Part shown: positions 1-9,486 of the stretch, piece by piece | Layout of the letters: each line of letters opens with the position of its first letter | Numbering within the stretch: the first letter of the stretch is position 1 | The notes under the pieces: generated by a model | Database searches by the model: none | What the model was told of the DNA's origin: nothing | The model's input: the letters and a program-made list of their open reading frames with translations, nothing else | Position numbers and translations under genes: made by a program | From: Amycolatopsis antarctica | Lineage (GTDB): Bacteria; Actinomycetota; Actinomycetes; Mycobacteriales; Pseudonocardiaceae | Length of the DNA stretch: 64,000 nt | Direction of reading: 5' to 3' | Assembly: GCF_002262875.1 (NCBI RefSeq) | Contig: NZ_NKYE01000001.1 | Location: 372,001-436,000 of the forward strand

Positions 1-2272
1 AGTCGACGGGCGGCTCGCCCGGATCGAGCTCGAGCAGGTCACCCTCGGCGACGAGTTCCTCGATCGACGCGGGCAGCAGGTACGCCGAACCACCACCGGG
101 CTGGTTGAACCATGGAATCGCGACCCCGGCGAGCGCTTCGAGCGGCCGCTGCACGCGGTACACGTGGTACGGCCTGCTCACCCATTCCGGCACCAGGGAC
201 CGCTCCTCGAACGGGGTGCCCGCCGCGTACGTCAGGTTGCCGTTCGGCCCGCCGAACCGGTCGAGCTCGCTGCCCGCGGGCAGCTCGCGGAGTTCCTTGC
301 CACGGAACAGGGTCAGCGGCGGTTCGCCGTTGAGCGGCTGGATCGGCCACTGCTGCTGGCCGCTGCCGCCACCCTGCCCGCCGCCTTGTCCGGCACCCTG
401 CGAGCCGCCTTGTCCACCGCTCTGTCCGCCGCGCTGGTTCTCCGGCGCGGAACGCTGTGATTCCGGGCGCTGTGATTCCGGGCGCCGCGGTTCGGGGCGG
501 GGTTCGGGCCTGGGCTCCGGCCGGGGTTCGGCGCGCAGGGCGGACGCCCCGTTCGCCGCGGGCATCGCCTGGGTGACGTCCAGCGGGACCTGGCGGCCGG
601 TGGATATCTCGGGGGAGAGCATCGCGGTGACGTCCACCCGCTGCGGTGCCGGACGCCTGCCGTCCTGCCCCGGCTCGCGACCTTGCTCGCGGCCCGGCGA
701 CGGTGCGGGCGAAGGCGCGGGCGCCGGTGCCGTCGCGGGCGCCGGTGCGCGGGCGCCGGCCGCCGCACCGTCCGGGTCGAGCATCAGTTTGCCGAGCATG
801 AACGCGGCCGCGTCCTCGACATCGCCGAAGACCGCGGGGTTGGTGAGGTCGCCGTCGTACCAGCCGACGCGCCAGCCCCCGGACACCTCCTCCACGCTCC
901 AGCCGTGGTCGGTGGGCTCACCGATGCTGTACGCCGCGGGCGGGACGTCGAGGTCCTCCAGCCGGTCCTGCAGCTCCGCCAGGACGGGCTCGCCGTGGGC
1001 CGGAACGGGCGTCTGCCCGAACTGGGTGGGCGGGCCCCCGTCGTCGTCCGGCCGTTCGTGATCCGCGGCGTGACCGTTGCCGTCGTGCTCGTTGCCGGGA
1101 TGTTCCGACGCCACGGAGTGGCCGAAAGCGGCGTAGCCGGGTGCCTCGTGTTCGGCGAACGAACGGTCCGGTGCGGCGTCGTCGATGCCGGGGTGGTCGG
1201 GTGCCGCGTGGCGGGACGCGACGGCTGTTGCCGCGCCACCCGCGAACGCACCGCCCGCGAAGGCGGCGGGGGTGAACGTGGTGGCCGGGTCGACCTGGCT
1301 CGGCTCGTGCTTGCCGGTGGGCTCGTCGTCGCCGTCCGGCTCGTCGGCGGGGTGGTCGTTCGGACGGTGCCCGTCCGCGGCGAACGGCTGCGCGGAGCCG
1401 TTGCGTTCGCCGCCGCGCTCACCACCGCGGCCGGGGTCGCCATCCGGGCCTGGTCCGCCACGGGTGACGTACCCCGCAGCGGCCTGCCGAAGCTGGTCCG
1501 GCACCTCGGGGATGCGGAACCCGGTGGAGCGGATGTGGCCGACGAGATCGGGCTCCGGGGAGACGCCGTACTCACGCAGATAGAAGTTGACGGCGGCGGG
1601 CCAGATCCACTGCCCGTCGCTGTGGAAGGCGACCGGCACGGTGCCTTCCGGCTCGCTCGCGAGCCGGTCGATGTCGTGGCCGCGTCCGGGTAGTACGACG
1701 GGGGCGCCGTCGAGGTAGTCGAGCAACCGGTCCTGTTCGGCTCGGTCGAGTTCCTGCCGGTTGATCACCGGCCGCCCCGCGGCGCCCACGCCGTCGAAGA
1801 CGCGGGCGATGCGGAACCGGGGGCCGGGCCGCTCCGGGCCCAGACCGGACATACGGCGCATCAGCCACTCGGGGATGTTGTCCTCCGAACGGGGGAACAT
1901 TCGCAATTCATCCGCGTAGGCCTGCGGCGGGGGAGTCAGATTCCACGGCGGCTCGTCCCGGTCGTACTCCAGGTTGTAGCTGGACGGGTGGTCGAGGGTG
2001 TAGCGCGCGTTGAACCAGGTGCCCCTGCCCTCGCGGTACATCCCGGCCCGCAGCCTGCCGAACAGCGTGGCGATGTCGTGGGTGGCTACCCAGTCCACCG
2101 TGGAACCGTCCGAGGTGGTGATCTCGCCGGTGAGCTCGTGGTACTTGCCCACAGCCCGGTACTCCGCGCTCACCCGCTGCCAATCACGTGGCGCGGCGCG
2201 CAGGAGGGACAGCCCGATCTGCTTGACCAGGGTGTCCTGTTCGGTCGCGTTTAGCTGGGTCGGTTGAGCCAC
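1..2272 (-). CDS. TNT-domain NAD+ glycohydrolase toxin with immunity-like N-terminal modules (3' end beyond window)
   Basis: Read from a GTG at 2272 with no stop for 757 codons to the window edge. Residues about 1-120 (WFNARYTLDH, NLEYDRDEPPW) look like the YezG/DUF600 immunity family. Residues 190-270 hold a second conserved block (VNFYLREYGV). An acidic, His-rich linker follows, then a further globular block near 410-500 (GWSVEEVSGGWRVGWYDGD), then Pro/Ala/Arg and Gln/Gly linkers. Residues about 655-757 are a TNT domain (FGGPNGNLTYAAGTPFEER, YHVYRV, WFNQPGGG). TNT enzymes, such as the mycobacterial CpnT toxin, hydrolyse NAD+; the Gln of QPGGG is present. No signal peptide or membrane segment is visible, so export would need a type VII-like route. 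The domain is nearly complete at the edge, so the stop should lie a few codons outside. GTG is chosen because the ATG 8 nt upstream hits a stop at once; GGAAGAG lies upstream. TNT assignment is firm; the N-terminal immunity assignment is by resemblance. Confidence 0.8.
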   Translation of the reverse strand, partial: MAQPTQLNATEQDTLVKQIGLSLLRAAPRDWQRVSAEYRAVGKYHELTGEITTSDGSTVDWVATHDIATLFGRLRAGMYREGRGTWFNARYTLDHPSSYNLEYDRDEPPWNLTPPPQAYADELRMFPRSEDNIPEWLMRRMSGLGPERPGPRFRIARVFDGVGAAGRPVINRQELDRAEQDRLLDYLDGAPVVLPGRGHDIDRLASEPEGTVPVAFHSDGQWIWPAAVNFYLREYGVSPEPDLVGHIRSTGFRIPEVPDQLRQAAAGYVTRGGPGPDGDPGRGGERGGERNGSAQPFAADGHRPNDHPADEPDGDDEPTGKHEPSQVDPATTFTPAAFAGGAFAGGAATAVASRHAAPDHPGIDDAAPDRSFAEHEAPGYAAFGHSVASEHPGNEHDGNGHAADHERPDDDGGPPTQFGQTPVPAHGEPVLAELQDRLEDLDVPPAAYSIGEPTDHGWSVEEVSGGWRVGWYDGDLTNPAVFGDVEDAAAFMLGKLMLDPDGAAAGARAPAPATAPAPAPSPAPSPGREQGREPGQDGRRPAPQRVDVTAMLSPEISTGRQVPLDVTQAMPAANGASALRAEPRPEPRPEPRPEPRRPESQRPESQRSAPENQRGGQSGGQGGSQGAGQGGGQGGGSGQQQWPIQPLNGEPPLTLFRGKELRELPAGSELDRFGGPNGNLTYAAGTPFEERSLVPEWVSRPYHVYRVQRPLEALAGVAIPWFNQPGGGSAYLLPASIEELVAEGDLLELDPGEPPVD

Positions 2273-2429
2273 GTGAACATCTTGACTCTTCCGGAGCGCT
2301 TATGCACGAAACAGTGGTCAATCCGTACGGCCCGGCCGCACGGTGGGCATCCCTGGGTGGTACCAGCGCGTCGAACATCACCGTCGAGGGACCGTGCGCA
2401 TGCCGTCGAATGGGCGACAATGGAGCGCG

Positions 2430-3452
2430 ATGACTACTGCCCGTAGAGGTTCGGCGGCGGAACGGGAGCGCGGTCCGGAACCTGCCGTCGTGTCCGGTTC
2501 CCGCAAGGCGCTGGGTGTCGGGCTCGCCGTGGTGTCCGGGGTCGCGATCGCCGCGCAGGGACGCATCAACGGCCAGCTCGGCGCCGAGCTGCACGACTCG
2601 ATGCTCGCCGCCGTCATCTCCTTCGGCGGCGGACTGCTGCTGCTCGTGCTCGCGATACCGCTGAGCAGGCGGATGCGCGCCGGTCTCGGCCGGGTGCGGG
2701 CCGAACTGCGCACCGGGACGCTGCGGCCGTGGCACTGCGCGGGCGGGCTCGGCGGTGCGCTGCTGGTCGCGGGCCAGTCGGTGGCCGCGGCGGTGCTGGG
2801 GATCGCGATGTTCACCGTGGGCGTGGTGGCTGGCCAGACGATGAGCGGGCTGTTCGTCGACCGGGTCGGCCTCGGTCCGGCCGGTCCGCAGGGCCTGACC
2901 TGGCAGCGCGTGGCGGGTGCCGTGCTGACCCTGCTCGCGGTGGCGGGTGCCGTCTCCGGCGAGCTGGGGCACGCGGGCAACCTGTGGCTGCTGTCGTTGC
3001 CGCTGGCCGCCGGCGTGTGCATGGCCCTGCAGCAGGCGGTCAACGGCCGGGTGGGTGCCGCCGCGGGCAGTGCGCTGACGGCCACCCTGGTGAACTTCGC
3101 CGTCGGCACCACGGCGCTGGTGCTGGCCTGGCTGGTCTCGCTGGCCGTCCGGGGCGGGCCGACCGCGGTGCCGGCCAACCCGCTGCTCTACGTCGGCGGC
3201 CTGGTCGGCATCGTGTTCATCGCGCTCGCCTCGGTGGTGGTGAGCTGGACGGGCGTGCTGCTGCTCGGGCTGTCCGCGATCGCGGGCCAGCTCATCGGTT
3301 CGGTACTGCTGGACCTGCTGTTCCCGGCGGGCGGGACGGGGCTGAGCACCTCCACGCTCATCGGTACGGCCGTGGCGCTGATGGCCATTCCGATCGCGGC
3401 GGCGGGCGGTCGGCGACAAGGCGCGGCGACCCTGGAACAATGGCGGCCGTGA
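2430..3452 (+). CDS. DMT-superfamily inner-membrane transporter (DUF606/YdcZ duplicated form)
   Basis: 340 aa. After a 25-residue hydrophilic N-terminus come about ten hydrophobic helices in two similar halves. Each half opens with a short polar motif followed by a small-residue helix ([12 protein letters not shown] near 50 and [14 protein letters not shown] near 200), typical of DUF606 (PF04657) proteins, which occur singly as 5-helix units or, as here, fused in tandem. Substrate unknown. The ATG at 2430 is preferred over upstream in-frame starts because GGAG sits 6 nt before it and the extra 29 residues would be unlike the family. The stop overlaps the folD start by 13 bp, so the two are probably co-transcribed. 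Confidence 0.8.
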   Translation: MTTARRGSAAERERGPEPAVVSGSRKALGVGLAVVSGVAIAAQGRINGQLGAELHDSMLAAVISFGGGLLLLVLAIPLSRRMRAGLGRVRAELRTGTLRPWHCAGGLGGALLVAGQSVAAAVLGIAMFTVGVVAGQTMSGLFVDRVGLGPAGPQGLTWQRVAGAVLTLLAVAGAVSGELGHAGNLWLLSLPLAAGVCMALQQAVNGRVGAAAGSALTATLVNFAVGTTALVLAWLVSLAVRGGPTAVPANPLLYVGGLVGIVFIALASVVVSWTGVLLLGLSAIAGQLIGSVLLDLLFPAGGTGLSTSTLIGTAVALMAIPIAAAGGRRQGAATLEQWRP

Positions 3453-4297
3453 CGGCGACAGTCCTGGACGGCAAGGCCACCAAGAACGCGATCTTCGACG
3501 AGCTCACCCCCCGGGTGGCGGCGCTGGCTGCGCGCGGGATCGTGCCCGGGCTGGGCACGGTGCTCGTCGGCGACGACCCCGGATCCCACTGGTACGTCAA
3601 GGCGAAGCACTCCGACAGCGCCAAGGTCGGCATCAACTCGATCCGCCGCGATCTCCCGGCCGATGTCAGCCAGGAGAAGCTGGAGGCGGTCGTCGAGGAA
3701 CTGAACGCCGACCCGGCCTGCCACGGTTACATCGTCCAGCTCCCGCTGCCGGGGCATCTGAACACCGGCCGCATCCTCGACCGCATCGACCCGGACAAGG
3801 ACGCCGACGGTCTCGCGCCGGTCAGCCTCGGCCGGTTGGTGCTGGGTGAGACGGGCCCGCTGCCCTGCACACCGTGGGGCATCGTCGAGCTGCTGCGCCG
3901 CCACGAGGTGCCGATCGCGGGTGCGCGGGTGACCGTGGTCGGCCGCGGGGTGACCGTGGGCCGCACGCTCGGCCTGCTGCTGACCCGCCGCAGCGAGAAC
4001 GCCACCGTGACCCTGTGCCACACGGGCACAAGGGACCTGGCGGCCGAGGTCGCCCGGGCCGACATCGTGATCGCCGCCGCCGGTGTGCCCGGTCTGATCA
4101 CGCCGGAGATGGTGCGTCCCGGTGCCGCGGTGCTCGACGTCGGGGTGTCCCGCGTCGACGGCGCGATCGCCGGCGATGTGGCCCCTGGCGTCGAGGAGGT
4201 GGCGGGTTTCGTCTCGCCCAACCCCGGCGGCGTCGGCCCGATGACGCGGGCGATGCTCGTGTCGAACGTGGTGCAGGCAGCCGAGCGGGCGAGCTGA
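3440..4297 (+). CDS. folD: bifunctional methylenetetrahydrofolate dehydrogenase / methenyl-THF cyclohydrolase
   Basis: 285 aa, normal FolD length. It interconverts 5,10-methylene-THF, 5,10-methenyl-THF and 10-formyl-THF in the cytosol, using NADP. Visible signatures are YVKAK (Tyr52, catalytic Lys56), QLPLPGH starting at residue 100, the Rossmann segment [18 protein letters not shown], and [10 protein letters not shown] near 260. The start could be ATG 3440 or GTG 3449, which gives three residues fewer; neither has a strong Shine-Dalgarno, consistent with translational coupling to the overlapping transporter gene. DUF3017 follows after 4 nt. Confidence 0.96.
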   Translation: MAAVTATVLDGKATKNAIFDELTPRVAALAARGIVPGLGTVLVGDDPGSHWYVKAKHSDSAKVGINSIRRDLPADVSQEKLEAVVEELNADPACHGYIVQLPLPGHLNTGRILDRIDPDKDADGLAPVSLGRLVLGETGPLPCTPWGIVELLRRHEVPIAGARVTVVGRGVTVGRTLGLLLTRRSENATVTLCHTGTRDLAAEVARADIVIAAAGVPGLITPEMVRPGAAVLDVGVSRVDGAIAGDVAPGVEEVAGFVSPNPGGVGPMTRAMLVSNVVQAAERAS

Positions 4298-4301
4298 GCC
4301 G

Positions 4302-4595
4302 GTGTCCGCGTCCCGCCGTGCTCGTCACCCGCTGCTGGCCCAGCTCCCGTTCCTCGTGGTCATGGCGCTCGTCGGCGTCGCGGCCATTCGCATCGGCATG
4401 TACCACTGGCGGCAGGGTGCCGCGCTGATCGGCGGCGCGCTGCTGGTCGCCTCGGTGCTGCGGGGCGCGCTCGGATCCGAGCAGGCCGGGCTGCTCGCCA
4501 TTCGCGGCAAGGCGGTGGACGTGCTCATCTACGCCGCACTGGGCCTGCTGATCCTGTTCGTCGCCCTGACGATCACCCGGGGCCCCCAGGGCTGA
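4302..4595 (+). CDS. DUF3017 membrane protein
   Basis: 97 aa with three predicted hydrophobic helices (about 14-30, 36-52 and 70-90) and a basic N-terminus. DUF3017 (PF11222) is found in actinobacteria directly after folD, as here; its function is unknown. The GTG start at 4302 lies 4 nt after the folD stop, which implies co-transcription and coupling. The glycine-rich, charged loop around residues 55-70 is the best conserved-looking part. Confidence 0.85.
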   Translation: MSASRRARHPLLAQLPFLVVMALVGVAAIRIGMYHWRQGAALIGGALLVASVLRGALGSEQAGLLAIRGKAVDVLIYAALGLLILFVALTITRGPQG

Positions 4596-4622
4596 GGACT
4601 CCGGGTGAGGTCAGCGGCCGTC

Positions 4623-5834
4623 TCAGCAGTCGGCGGTGGCCAGCGCGGGGCGTGCCGCGGGGGCGGCGGGGTCGTCGGCTTCCCCGTCCTCCCGGCCGCG
4701 GTCCATCAGCCCGGAGACGAGGGCCAGGCCGAGGCCGATGACGGCGAGCAGCGCACCGACCCAGTTGGGGGCGACCAGGCCGAGTCCGCCGGCGATCACC
4801 AGTCCGCCGAGGTAGGCGCCGATCGAGTTGGCGATGTTGAACGCGGACTGCACGGCCGCCGAGACGAGCGAGGGCGTGCCGCCCGCCTTCTCCATGATCC
4901 GCGCCTGGATCATCGGTCCGATCATGAAGCCGGCGACACCGATCAGGAAGATGGTGATCGCCGCGCCGACCTTGCCCTGTGCGGTGACGGTGAAGACGCC
5001 GAGCACGGCGGCGAGGGCGAGCAGCGCGCCGTAGAGGCTGGGCATCAGGGCGCGGTCGGCGAGCCTGCCGCCGATGAAGTTGCCCAGCGTCATGCCGAGG
5101 CCGGCGAGGGAGAGCAGCAGCGTCACCGAGGACGGTTCGTAGCCGGCCACGTCGGTCAGCATCGGCGTGATGTAGGACAGGCAGGCGAAGACGCCACCGA
5201 GGCCGAAGGTGACGATCGCCAGCGCCAGCCACACCTGCGGACGGCGGAACGCGCCCAGCTCGCCGCGCAGCGAGGTTTGCGCGGGCCTGCCCTGGTGCGG
5301 GACGAGCCGGTGGATGGCGGCGAAGGCGACCACGCCGATCGCGGCGACCAGCAGGAAGGTGGCGCGCCAGCCCACCTGCTGGCCGAGCAGCGTGCCGAGC
5401 GGTACGCCGACGACGTTTGCCAGGGTCAGCCCCATGAACATCATCGACACGGCCTTGGCCCGGTTGCCCCTGGCGACCAGGCTGGACGCGATCACCGCGC
5501 CCGCGCCGAAGAACGCGCCGTGCGGCAGCCCGGCGAGGAAGCGGAAGGCGACCCCGACCTGGTGGTTGGGCGACATGGCGAACAGCAGGTTGCCCGCCGT
5601 GAACAGGACCATCATGGCCAGCAGCATGGTCTTGCGCGGGAGCCGCACGGCGACGGCGGTGAGCAGCGGCGCACCGACGACGACGCCGAGCGCGTAGCCG
5701 GAGATGAGCTGGCCCGCGTCGGGGATCGACACCCCGAAGTCGGCCGCGGCCTCCGGCAGCACTCCCATCATGACGAATTCGGTGGTGCCGATGCCGAACG
5801 CTCCGATGGCGAGCGCGAGCAGCGCGATGGGCAC
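4623..5834 (-). CDS. MFS exporter, DHA1 family (AraJ-like)
   Basis: 403 aa with about 12 transmembrane helices. It begins VPIALLALAIGAFGIGTTEF, the usual opening of the AraJ/PbuE-like DHA1 drug exporters, and carries motif A between helices 2 and 3 (GAPLLTAVAVRLPRKTML) plus FIGGRLADR in the second half. The GTG at 5834 is chosen because AGAGGAG lies immediately upstream; a longer in-frame reading would add about 53 residues of polar, arginine-rich sequence. It lies downstream of the ArsR gene on the same strand and is related to the MFS gene on the other side of arsR. Substrate not predictable. Confidence 0.85.
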   Translation of the reverse strand: MPIALLALAIGAFGIGTTEFVMMGVLPEAAADFGVSIPDAGQLISGYALGVVVGAPLLTAVAVRLPRKTMLLAMMVLFTAGNLLFAMSPNHQVGVAFRFLAGLPHGAFFGAGAVIASSLVARGNRAKAVSMMFMGLTLANVVGVPLGTLLGQQVGWRATFLLVAAIGVVAFAAIHRLVPHQGRPAQTSLRGELGAFRRPQVWLALAIVTFGLGGVFACLSYITPMLTDVAGYEPSSVTLLLSLAGLGMTLGNFIGGRLADRALMPSLYGALLALAAVLGVFTVTAQGKVGAAITIFLIGVAGFMIGPMIQARIMEKAGGTPSLVSAAVQSAFNIANSIGAYLGGLVIAGGLGLVAPNWVGALLAVIGLGLALVSGLMDRGREDGEADDPAAPAARPALATADC

Positions 5835-5946
5835 GGTTCTCCTCTGCGGGGACGAGGTGTGGCTGGGACGGGCGCGATCGGCGGACGGTGATCCGCCCGT
5901 GTGCGTGACGGCGGTTCTGTATCGATAAAGCGAAGATCGGTAAACA

Positions 5947-5980
5947 GGGACAGCCGCACGGCATCGTGCGTGTCTGTCCC
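5947..5980. terminator. stem-loop between the ArsR gene and the downstream MFS gene
   Basis: GGGACAG pairs with CTGTCCC around an inner CGCACG/CGTGCG stem and a GCAT loop. It stands in the 228-bp gap between the arsR-type stop (6063) and the MFS start (5834), so it may end the regulator transcript or act in the MFS leader. No U-tract is seen. Confidence 0.4.
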
Positions 5981-6062
5981 GAACACAGTCCAACGGATCG
6001 GCGCCGCGATGTCATCGGTGATCCAGGGTGAGCCTGCCCACCCACCCGGCGGGGAGGGCAGG

Positions 6063-6422
6063 TCAGCGGCGCGGCGCGGCCAGCACGCCGTCCAGCAGGC
6101 CGGGGAACAAAGCGTCAAGATCCTTGCGCCGCAAGGAGTTGTACCGCGCGGTGCCCTGCTGGCGGCCGTGGATGAGGCCGGCCTCGCGCAGCGTGCGCAG
6201 GTGGTGGGTCAGTGTGGACTTGCTCACCGGCACCTCGAACGCCCCGCAGGCGATCTCGATCCGATCGGCGAGCTGGCGGACCATGTCCAGCCGTACCGGG
6301 TCGGCGAGGGCCTGCAGCACGCCCTCGATGGCGATGTCCGCGCGGCGCGGGTAGCTGTACCCGCCGGACACGGCCGGGCCGTCATCCCCGTCGGTGCCGG
6401 GGCCGCTCCGCTCGTCCGCCAT
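6063..6422 (-). CDS. ArsR-family winged-helix transcriptional regulator
   Basis: 119 aa. The winged-helix domain spans residues 30-105: ALADPVRLDMVRQL, then the recognition helix VSKSTLTHHLRTLREAGL and a wing HGRQQGTARYNSLR. The typical metal-binding CxC of ArsR/SmtB is absent, so it probably senses an organic ligand or acts as a simple repressor. It is divergent from the MFS gene at 6551 and upstream of another MFS gene at 5834 on its own strand, so it probably represses one or both. The ATG at 6422 has only GGGA abutting it, so the start is uncertain by a few codons. Confidence 0.85.
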   Translation of the reverse strand: MADERSGPGTDGDDGPAVSGGYSYPRRADIAIEGVLQALADPVRLDMVRQLADRIEIACGAFEVPVSKSTLTHHLRTLREAGLIHGRQQGTARYNSLRRKDLDALFPGLLDGVLAAPRR

Positions 6423-6429
6423 TCCCACA

Positions 6430-6502
6430 TCGTACGACGTTCCTCGTACTTCCGTGTCGCGGCACGCGACCCTCGTAGTACGGTGACGGTCGTAGTTCGA
6501 CG
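6430..6502. promoter_or_regulatory. candidate operator cluster for the ArsR regulator
   Basis: The divergent gap holds several related elements: TCGTACGA (perfect palindrome, 6430-6437), CCTCGTACTTCCG shortly after it, CGTAGTACG (palindrome, 6474-6482) and TCGTAGTTCGACG (from about 6490). The shared TCGTA half-site between a regulator and a divergent exporter suggests repressor binding. Inferred from symmetry only. Confidence 0.45.
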
Positions 6503-6550
6503 AGGATCGAACGAACGTTGTCCGCCGCAGCACCGTCCACCGGGAGAACC

Positions 6551-7774
6551 ATGTCGGCCACTACCCGCGCCACGGCACCCGTCGGCACGGGAGGCGAGCG
6601 CACCGGCACCCGATCCCCCCGGGGCGCCGTGCTGGCGTTCGGCGCGTTCGCGGTCGGCACCAGCGGCTACGTCGTCGCCGGGCTGCTGCCCGCGCTGACC
6701 GCCGAACTGGGCGTCTCCCCGTCCGCCGCCGCGCAGCTCGTCACCGCCTTCGCCCTCGCCTACGCGCTCGGTTCCCCGCTGTGCGCCGCGGCGACGGCAC
6801 GCTGGGAACGCCGCACCCTGCTGGTCGCCGCCCTGCTGGTCACCGCGCTCGGCAACGGGCTGGCCGCCCTCGCCCCCGGCTACCCCTCGCTGTTCGCGGC
6901 CAGGGTGGTCACCGCGATCGGGGCCGCTGTCTTCACCCCCGCCGCCAGCGCCGTCGCCGCCGAGCTGACCACACCACAACGGCGGGGCCGGGCGGTCGCG
7001 CTGGTGTTCGGCGGGCTCACCGTGTCGCTGGTACTCGGCGTGCCCTTCGGCGGCGCGCTCTCCGATCGGCTCGGCTATCGCGCGGTGTTCGCCGTCGTCG
7101 CGGCCGCCGCGCTGCTCGGCGCGATCGCCGTGCGCCTGCTGCTGCCCCGGGTGCCACCGCCGCCCGCCGTGCGGTTCGCCGAACGTTTCGCCGTGGCTCG
7201 CGATCCGCGGGTGCGCTCGCTGCTCGCGGCGACCGTGCTGGGCTGTCTCGCGGCCTTCTCGGTGTACACGTTCGTCGCCCCGCTGCTCGCCGCCACCGCC
7301 GGCATCGGCGGCTCCACCCTCAACGTCCTGCTGCTCGTCTACGGCCTCGGCGGCGTGCTCGGCAACATCGCCGGCGGCCGGATCGTCGACCGCTGGGGAT
7401 CGCGGCGCCCGTTGATCGCCGTGGTGGGGCTGCTCGTCGTCGTGCTGGCCGTCCTCCCGGTGGCGGCGACGACCGTGGCCGGGGCGGCGGTGGCGCTGTT
7501 CGTCTGGGGCATGGCCACCTGGTCGTTCAACCCACCGGTGCAGCACCGGCTGATCGAGCTCTCACCCCAGGGGGCCGGCCTGTTGCTCTCGCTCAACGCC
7601 TCGGCGATCTACCTCGGCGTGGGGCTGGCGGGTGTCGCGGGCGGCCTGATCCTGCCGCACGGCGGACCGGCGCTGCTGCCGCTCGTCGCGTCCGCGTTCA
7701 CCGCGCTGGCGCTGGTGTTCGTCGTCCGCTGCTGGCGCGTGCCCGCCCCGCGACCACGGCCGGACGGGGTGTGA
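6551..7774 (+). CDS. MFS exporter, DHA1 family
   Basis: 407 aa, about 12 transmembrane helices. Recognisable segments are AVLAFGAFAVGTSGYVVAGL (helix 1), the motif-A-like loop GSPLCAAATARWERRTLLV, and GNIAGGRIVDRWGSRRPL in the second half. This is the same DHA1 subfamily as the gene at 4623-5834, so the ArsR gene is bracketed by two relatives. ATG 6551 is preferred because CGGGAGA precedes it by 4 nt; an upstream in-frame start at 6518 would add 11 residues. Probably controlled by the divergent ArsR protein. Substrate unknown. Confidence 0.85.
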   Translation: MSATTRATAPVGTGGERTGTRSPRGAVLAFGAFAVGTSGYVVAGLLPALTAELGVSPSAAAQLVTAFALAYALGSPLCAAATARWERRTLLVAALLVTALGNGLAALAPGYPSLFAARVVTAIGAAVFTPAASAVAAELTTPQRRGRAVALVFGGLTVSLVLGVPFGGALSDRLGYRAVFAVVAAAALLGAIAVRLLLPRVPPPPAVRFAERFAVARDPRVRSLLAATVLGCLAAFSVYTFVAPLLAATAGIGGSTLNVLLLVYGLGGVLGNIAGGRIVDRWGSRRPLIAVVGLLVVVLAVLPVAATTVAGAAVALFVWGMATWSFNPPVQHRLIELSPQGAGLLLSLNASAIYLGVGLAGVAGGLILPHGGPALLPLVASAFTALALVFVVRCWRVPAPRPRPDGV

Positions 7775-7852
7775 CAGTCGTCCTCATCGCGCCGATTCGC
7801 TGAATTCGCAACTATCATCGGGAACGCCGAGGCGAGGAGGTGCATCGCGAGA

Positions 7853-9361
7853 ATGTGTGGAATCGTTGCCGCCGTTGGCGATGTGAACGAAGAACTGTGC
7901 CGCGAGATGCTGGGCCGGATCGAGCACCGCGGCCCCGACGACACCGGCGAGATCCGGCGGGGCGACGTCTGGCTCGGCCACCAGCGACTGTCCATCATGG
8001 ACGTCGACAAGGGCTCCCAGCCGATGACCGGAGCCGACGGCAGCACCTACCTCGTCGCGAACGGCGAGATCTACAACCACCGGCACATCCGCGAGGACCT
8101 CGGCCACCGGCTCTTCGAGACCGGTTCGGACAGCGAGGCGGCGCTACACGCCCTCACCGTCGACGGCCCGGTGGGCCTCGCCCGGTTGCGCGGCATGTTC
8201 GCCCTGGCCTTCGTCGACGCGAACGGTGACTTCCTGGTCGCCCGCGACTCGCTCGGCGTGAAGCCGTTGTACTGGGCGCGGCGGGAGAACGTGACGCTGT
8301 TCGCCAGCGAACTGCGCGCCTTCGACCCGGCCGACCGTCCGCTGGTGGAGAGCTTCCCGCCCGGGCACTGCTGGAGCCGCAGCGGCGGACTGGTGCGGTT
8401 CACCGACGCCATCCCGGCGCGTATCCGCCCCGCCCGGCGCGCGGAACAGCCCGGGGTGTGGGACGAGAAGCTGCTCAAGTCCGTCCGCGACAGCATCGTC
8501 GCCGCGGTGGAGAACCGGATGATGAGCGACGTCGGGATCGGCGTCTTCCTCTCCGGCGGGCTCGACTCCGCCATCGTCGCCGCGATCGCCGCCGAGTACG
8601 CCAAGCGGCACGACCAGCCGTTGCCGACCTTCGCCGTCGGTGCGCGGGGCAGCTCCGATCTGGCCGCCGCCCGCGTCGTCGCCGAGTTCCTCGGCACCGA
8701 GCACCACGAGATCGTGATGACCTCCGCGGACGCGGCCGCCGCGCTGCCGAAGGCCGTCCGGGCGATCGAGCACTACGACCCGTCGCTGGTCCGCAGTGCC
8801 GTGCCGAACCTGCTGCTGGCCGAGTACGCCTCGAAGCGGGTGCACGCCGTGCTGACCGGAGAGGGCGCCGACGAACTGTTCGCCGGGTACTCCTACTACC
8901 ACGATGGCGAGTTCGGCGACCCGGACGCGCTGCAGGCCGAGCTGGTCCGCACGGTCGGCGAGTTGCACCACCTCAACCTGCAACGCTGCGACCGCACCAC
9001 CATGGCGTACGGCATGGAGGCGCGGGTGCCCTTCCTCGACCGCGACGTCATCGAGGTCGCCCTGTCGATCCCGCCGGAGCACAAGATGACCGGGCCGGGC
9101 ATCGAGGAGAAGAAGCTGCTGCGCGACGCGTTCGCCGGCTGGGTACCGGAGAGCATCCTGCGTCGCGGCAAGGAGCAGTTCGGCGACGGGTCGGGCGCCA
9201 AGGACGTGCTGGAGCAGGCCGTCCGCGAGGTGCCGGAGATCGCCGCCGCCGAGGGGGTGGAGCTGCGCAACGCCGAGGAGGCCGCGTTCTACGCGATCTG
9301 GCGCGACGAGCTCGACGGCATCCGCCCCGATCGCACGCTGGGCCTGTTCGCCACCACCTGA
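7853..9361 (+). CDS. asnB: glutamine-hydrolysing asparagine synthetase, short form
   Basis: 502 aa. Cys2 directly follows the initiator Met (MCGIVAAVGD), which is the nucleophile of class II glutamine amidotransferases after Met removal; RIEHRGPDDTG, RLSIMD and NGEIYNH complete the glutaminase site. The synthetase domain has the PP-loop LSGGLDSA near residue 235 and LTGEGADELFAGY. It converts aspartate, glutamine and ATP to asparagine. At about 500 residues it is shorter than the 600-650-residue AsnB forms common in actinobacteria and near the 554 of E. coli AsnB, so a relative acting in specialised amidation is possible. AGGAGG lies 12 nt before the ATG. Free-standing gene. Confidence 0.88.
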   Translation: MCGIVAAVGDVNEELCREMLGRIEHRGPDDTGEIRRGDVWLGHQRLSIMDVDKGSQPMTGADGSTYLVANGEIYNHRHIREDLGHRLFETGSDSEAALHALTVDGPVGLARLRGMFALAFVDANGDFLVARDSLGVKPLYWARRENVTLFASELRAFDPADRPLVESFPPGHCWSRSGGLVRFTDAIPARIRPARRAEQPGVWDEKLLKSVRDSIVAAVENRMMSDVGIGVFLSGGLDSAIVAAIAAEYAKRHDQPLPTFAVGARGSSDLAAARVVAEFLGTEHHEIVMTSADAAAALPKAVRAIEHYDPSLVRSAVPNLLLAEYASKRVHAVLTGEGADELFAGYSYYHDGEFGDPDALQAELVRTVGELHHLNLQRCDRTTMAYGMEARVPFLDRDVIEVALSIPPEHKMTGPGIEEKKLLRDAFAGWVPESILRRGKEQFGDGSGAKDVLEQAVREVPEIAAAEGVELRNAEEAAFYAIWRDELDGIRPDRTLGLFATT

Positions 9362-9486
9362 CCCCGGTGCCCCGCTTGTAGGCTGGACCGGCTGCCGCCT
9401 GCCCCACGCGGGCGGGAGCCGGGCCGGGGGATGCCCCTTTTCCGTCCACTCCGGTCCGTCCCCGCCGACGACCGGAGAGGACGCCG

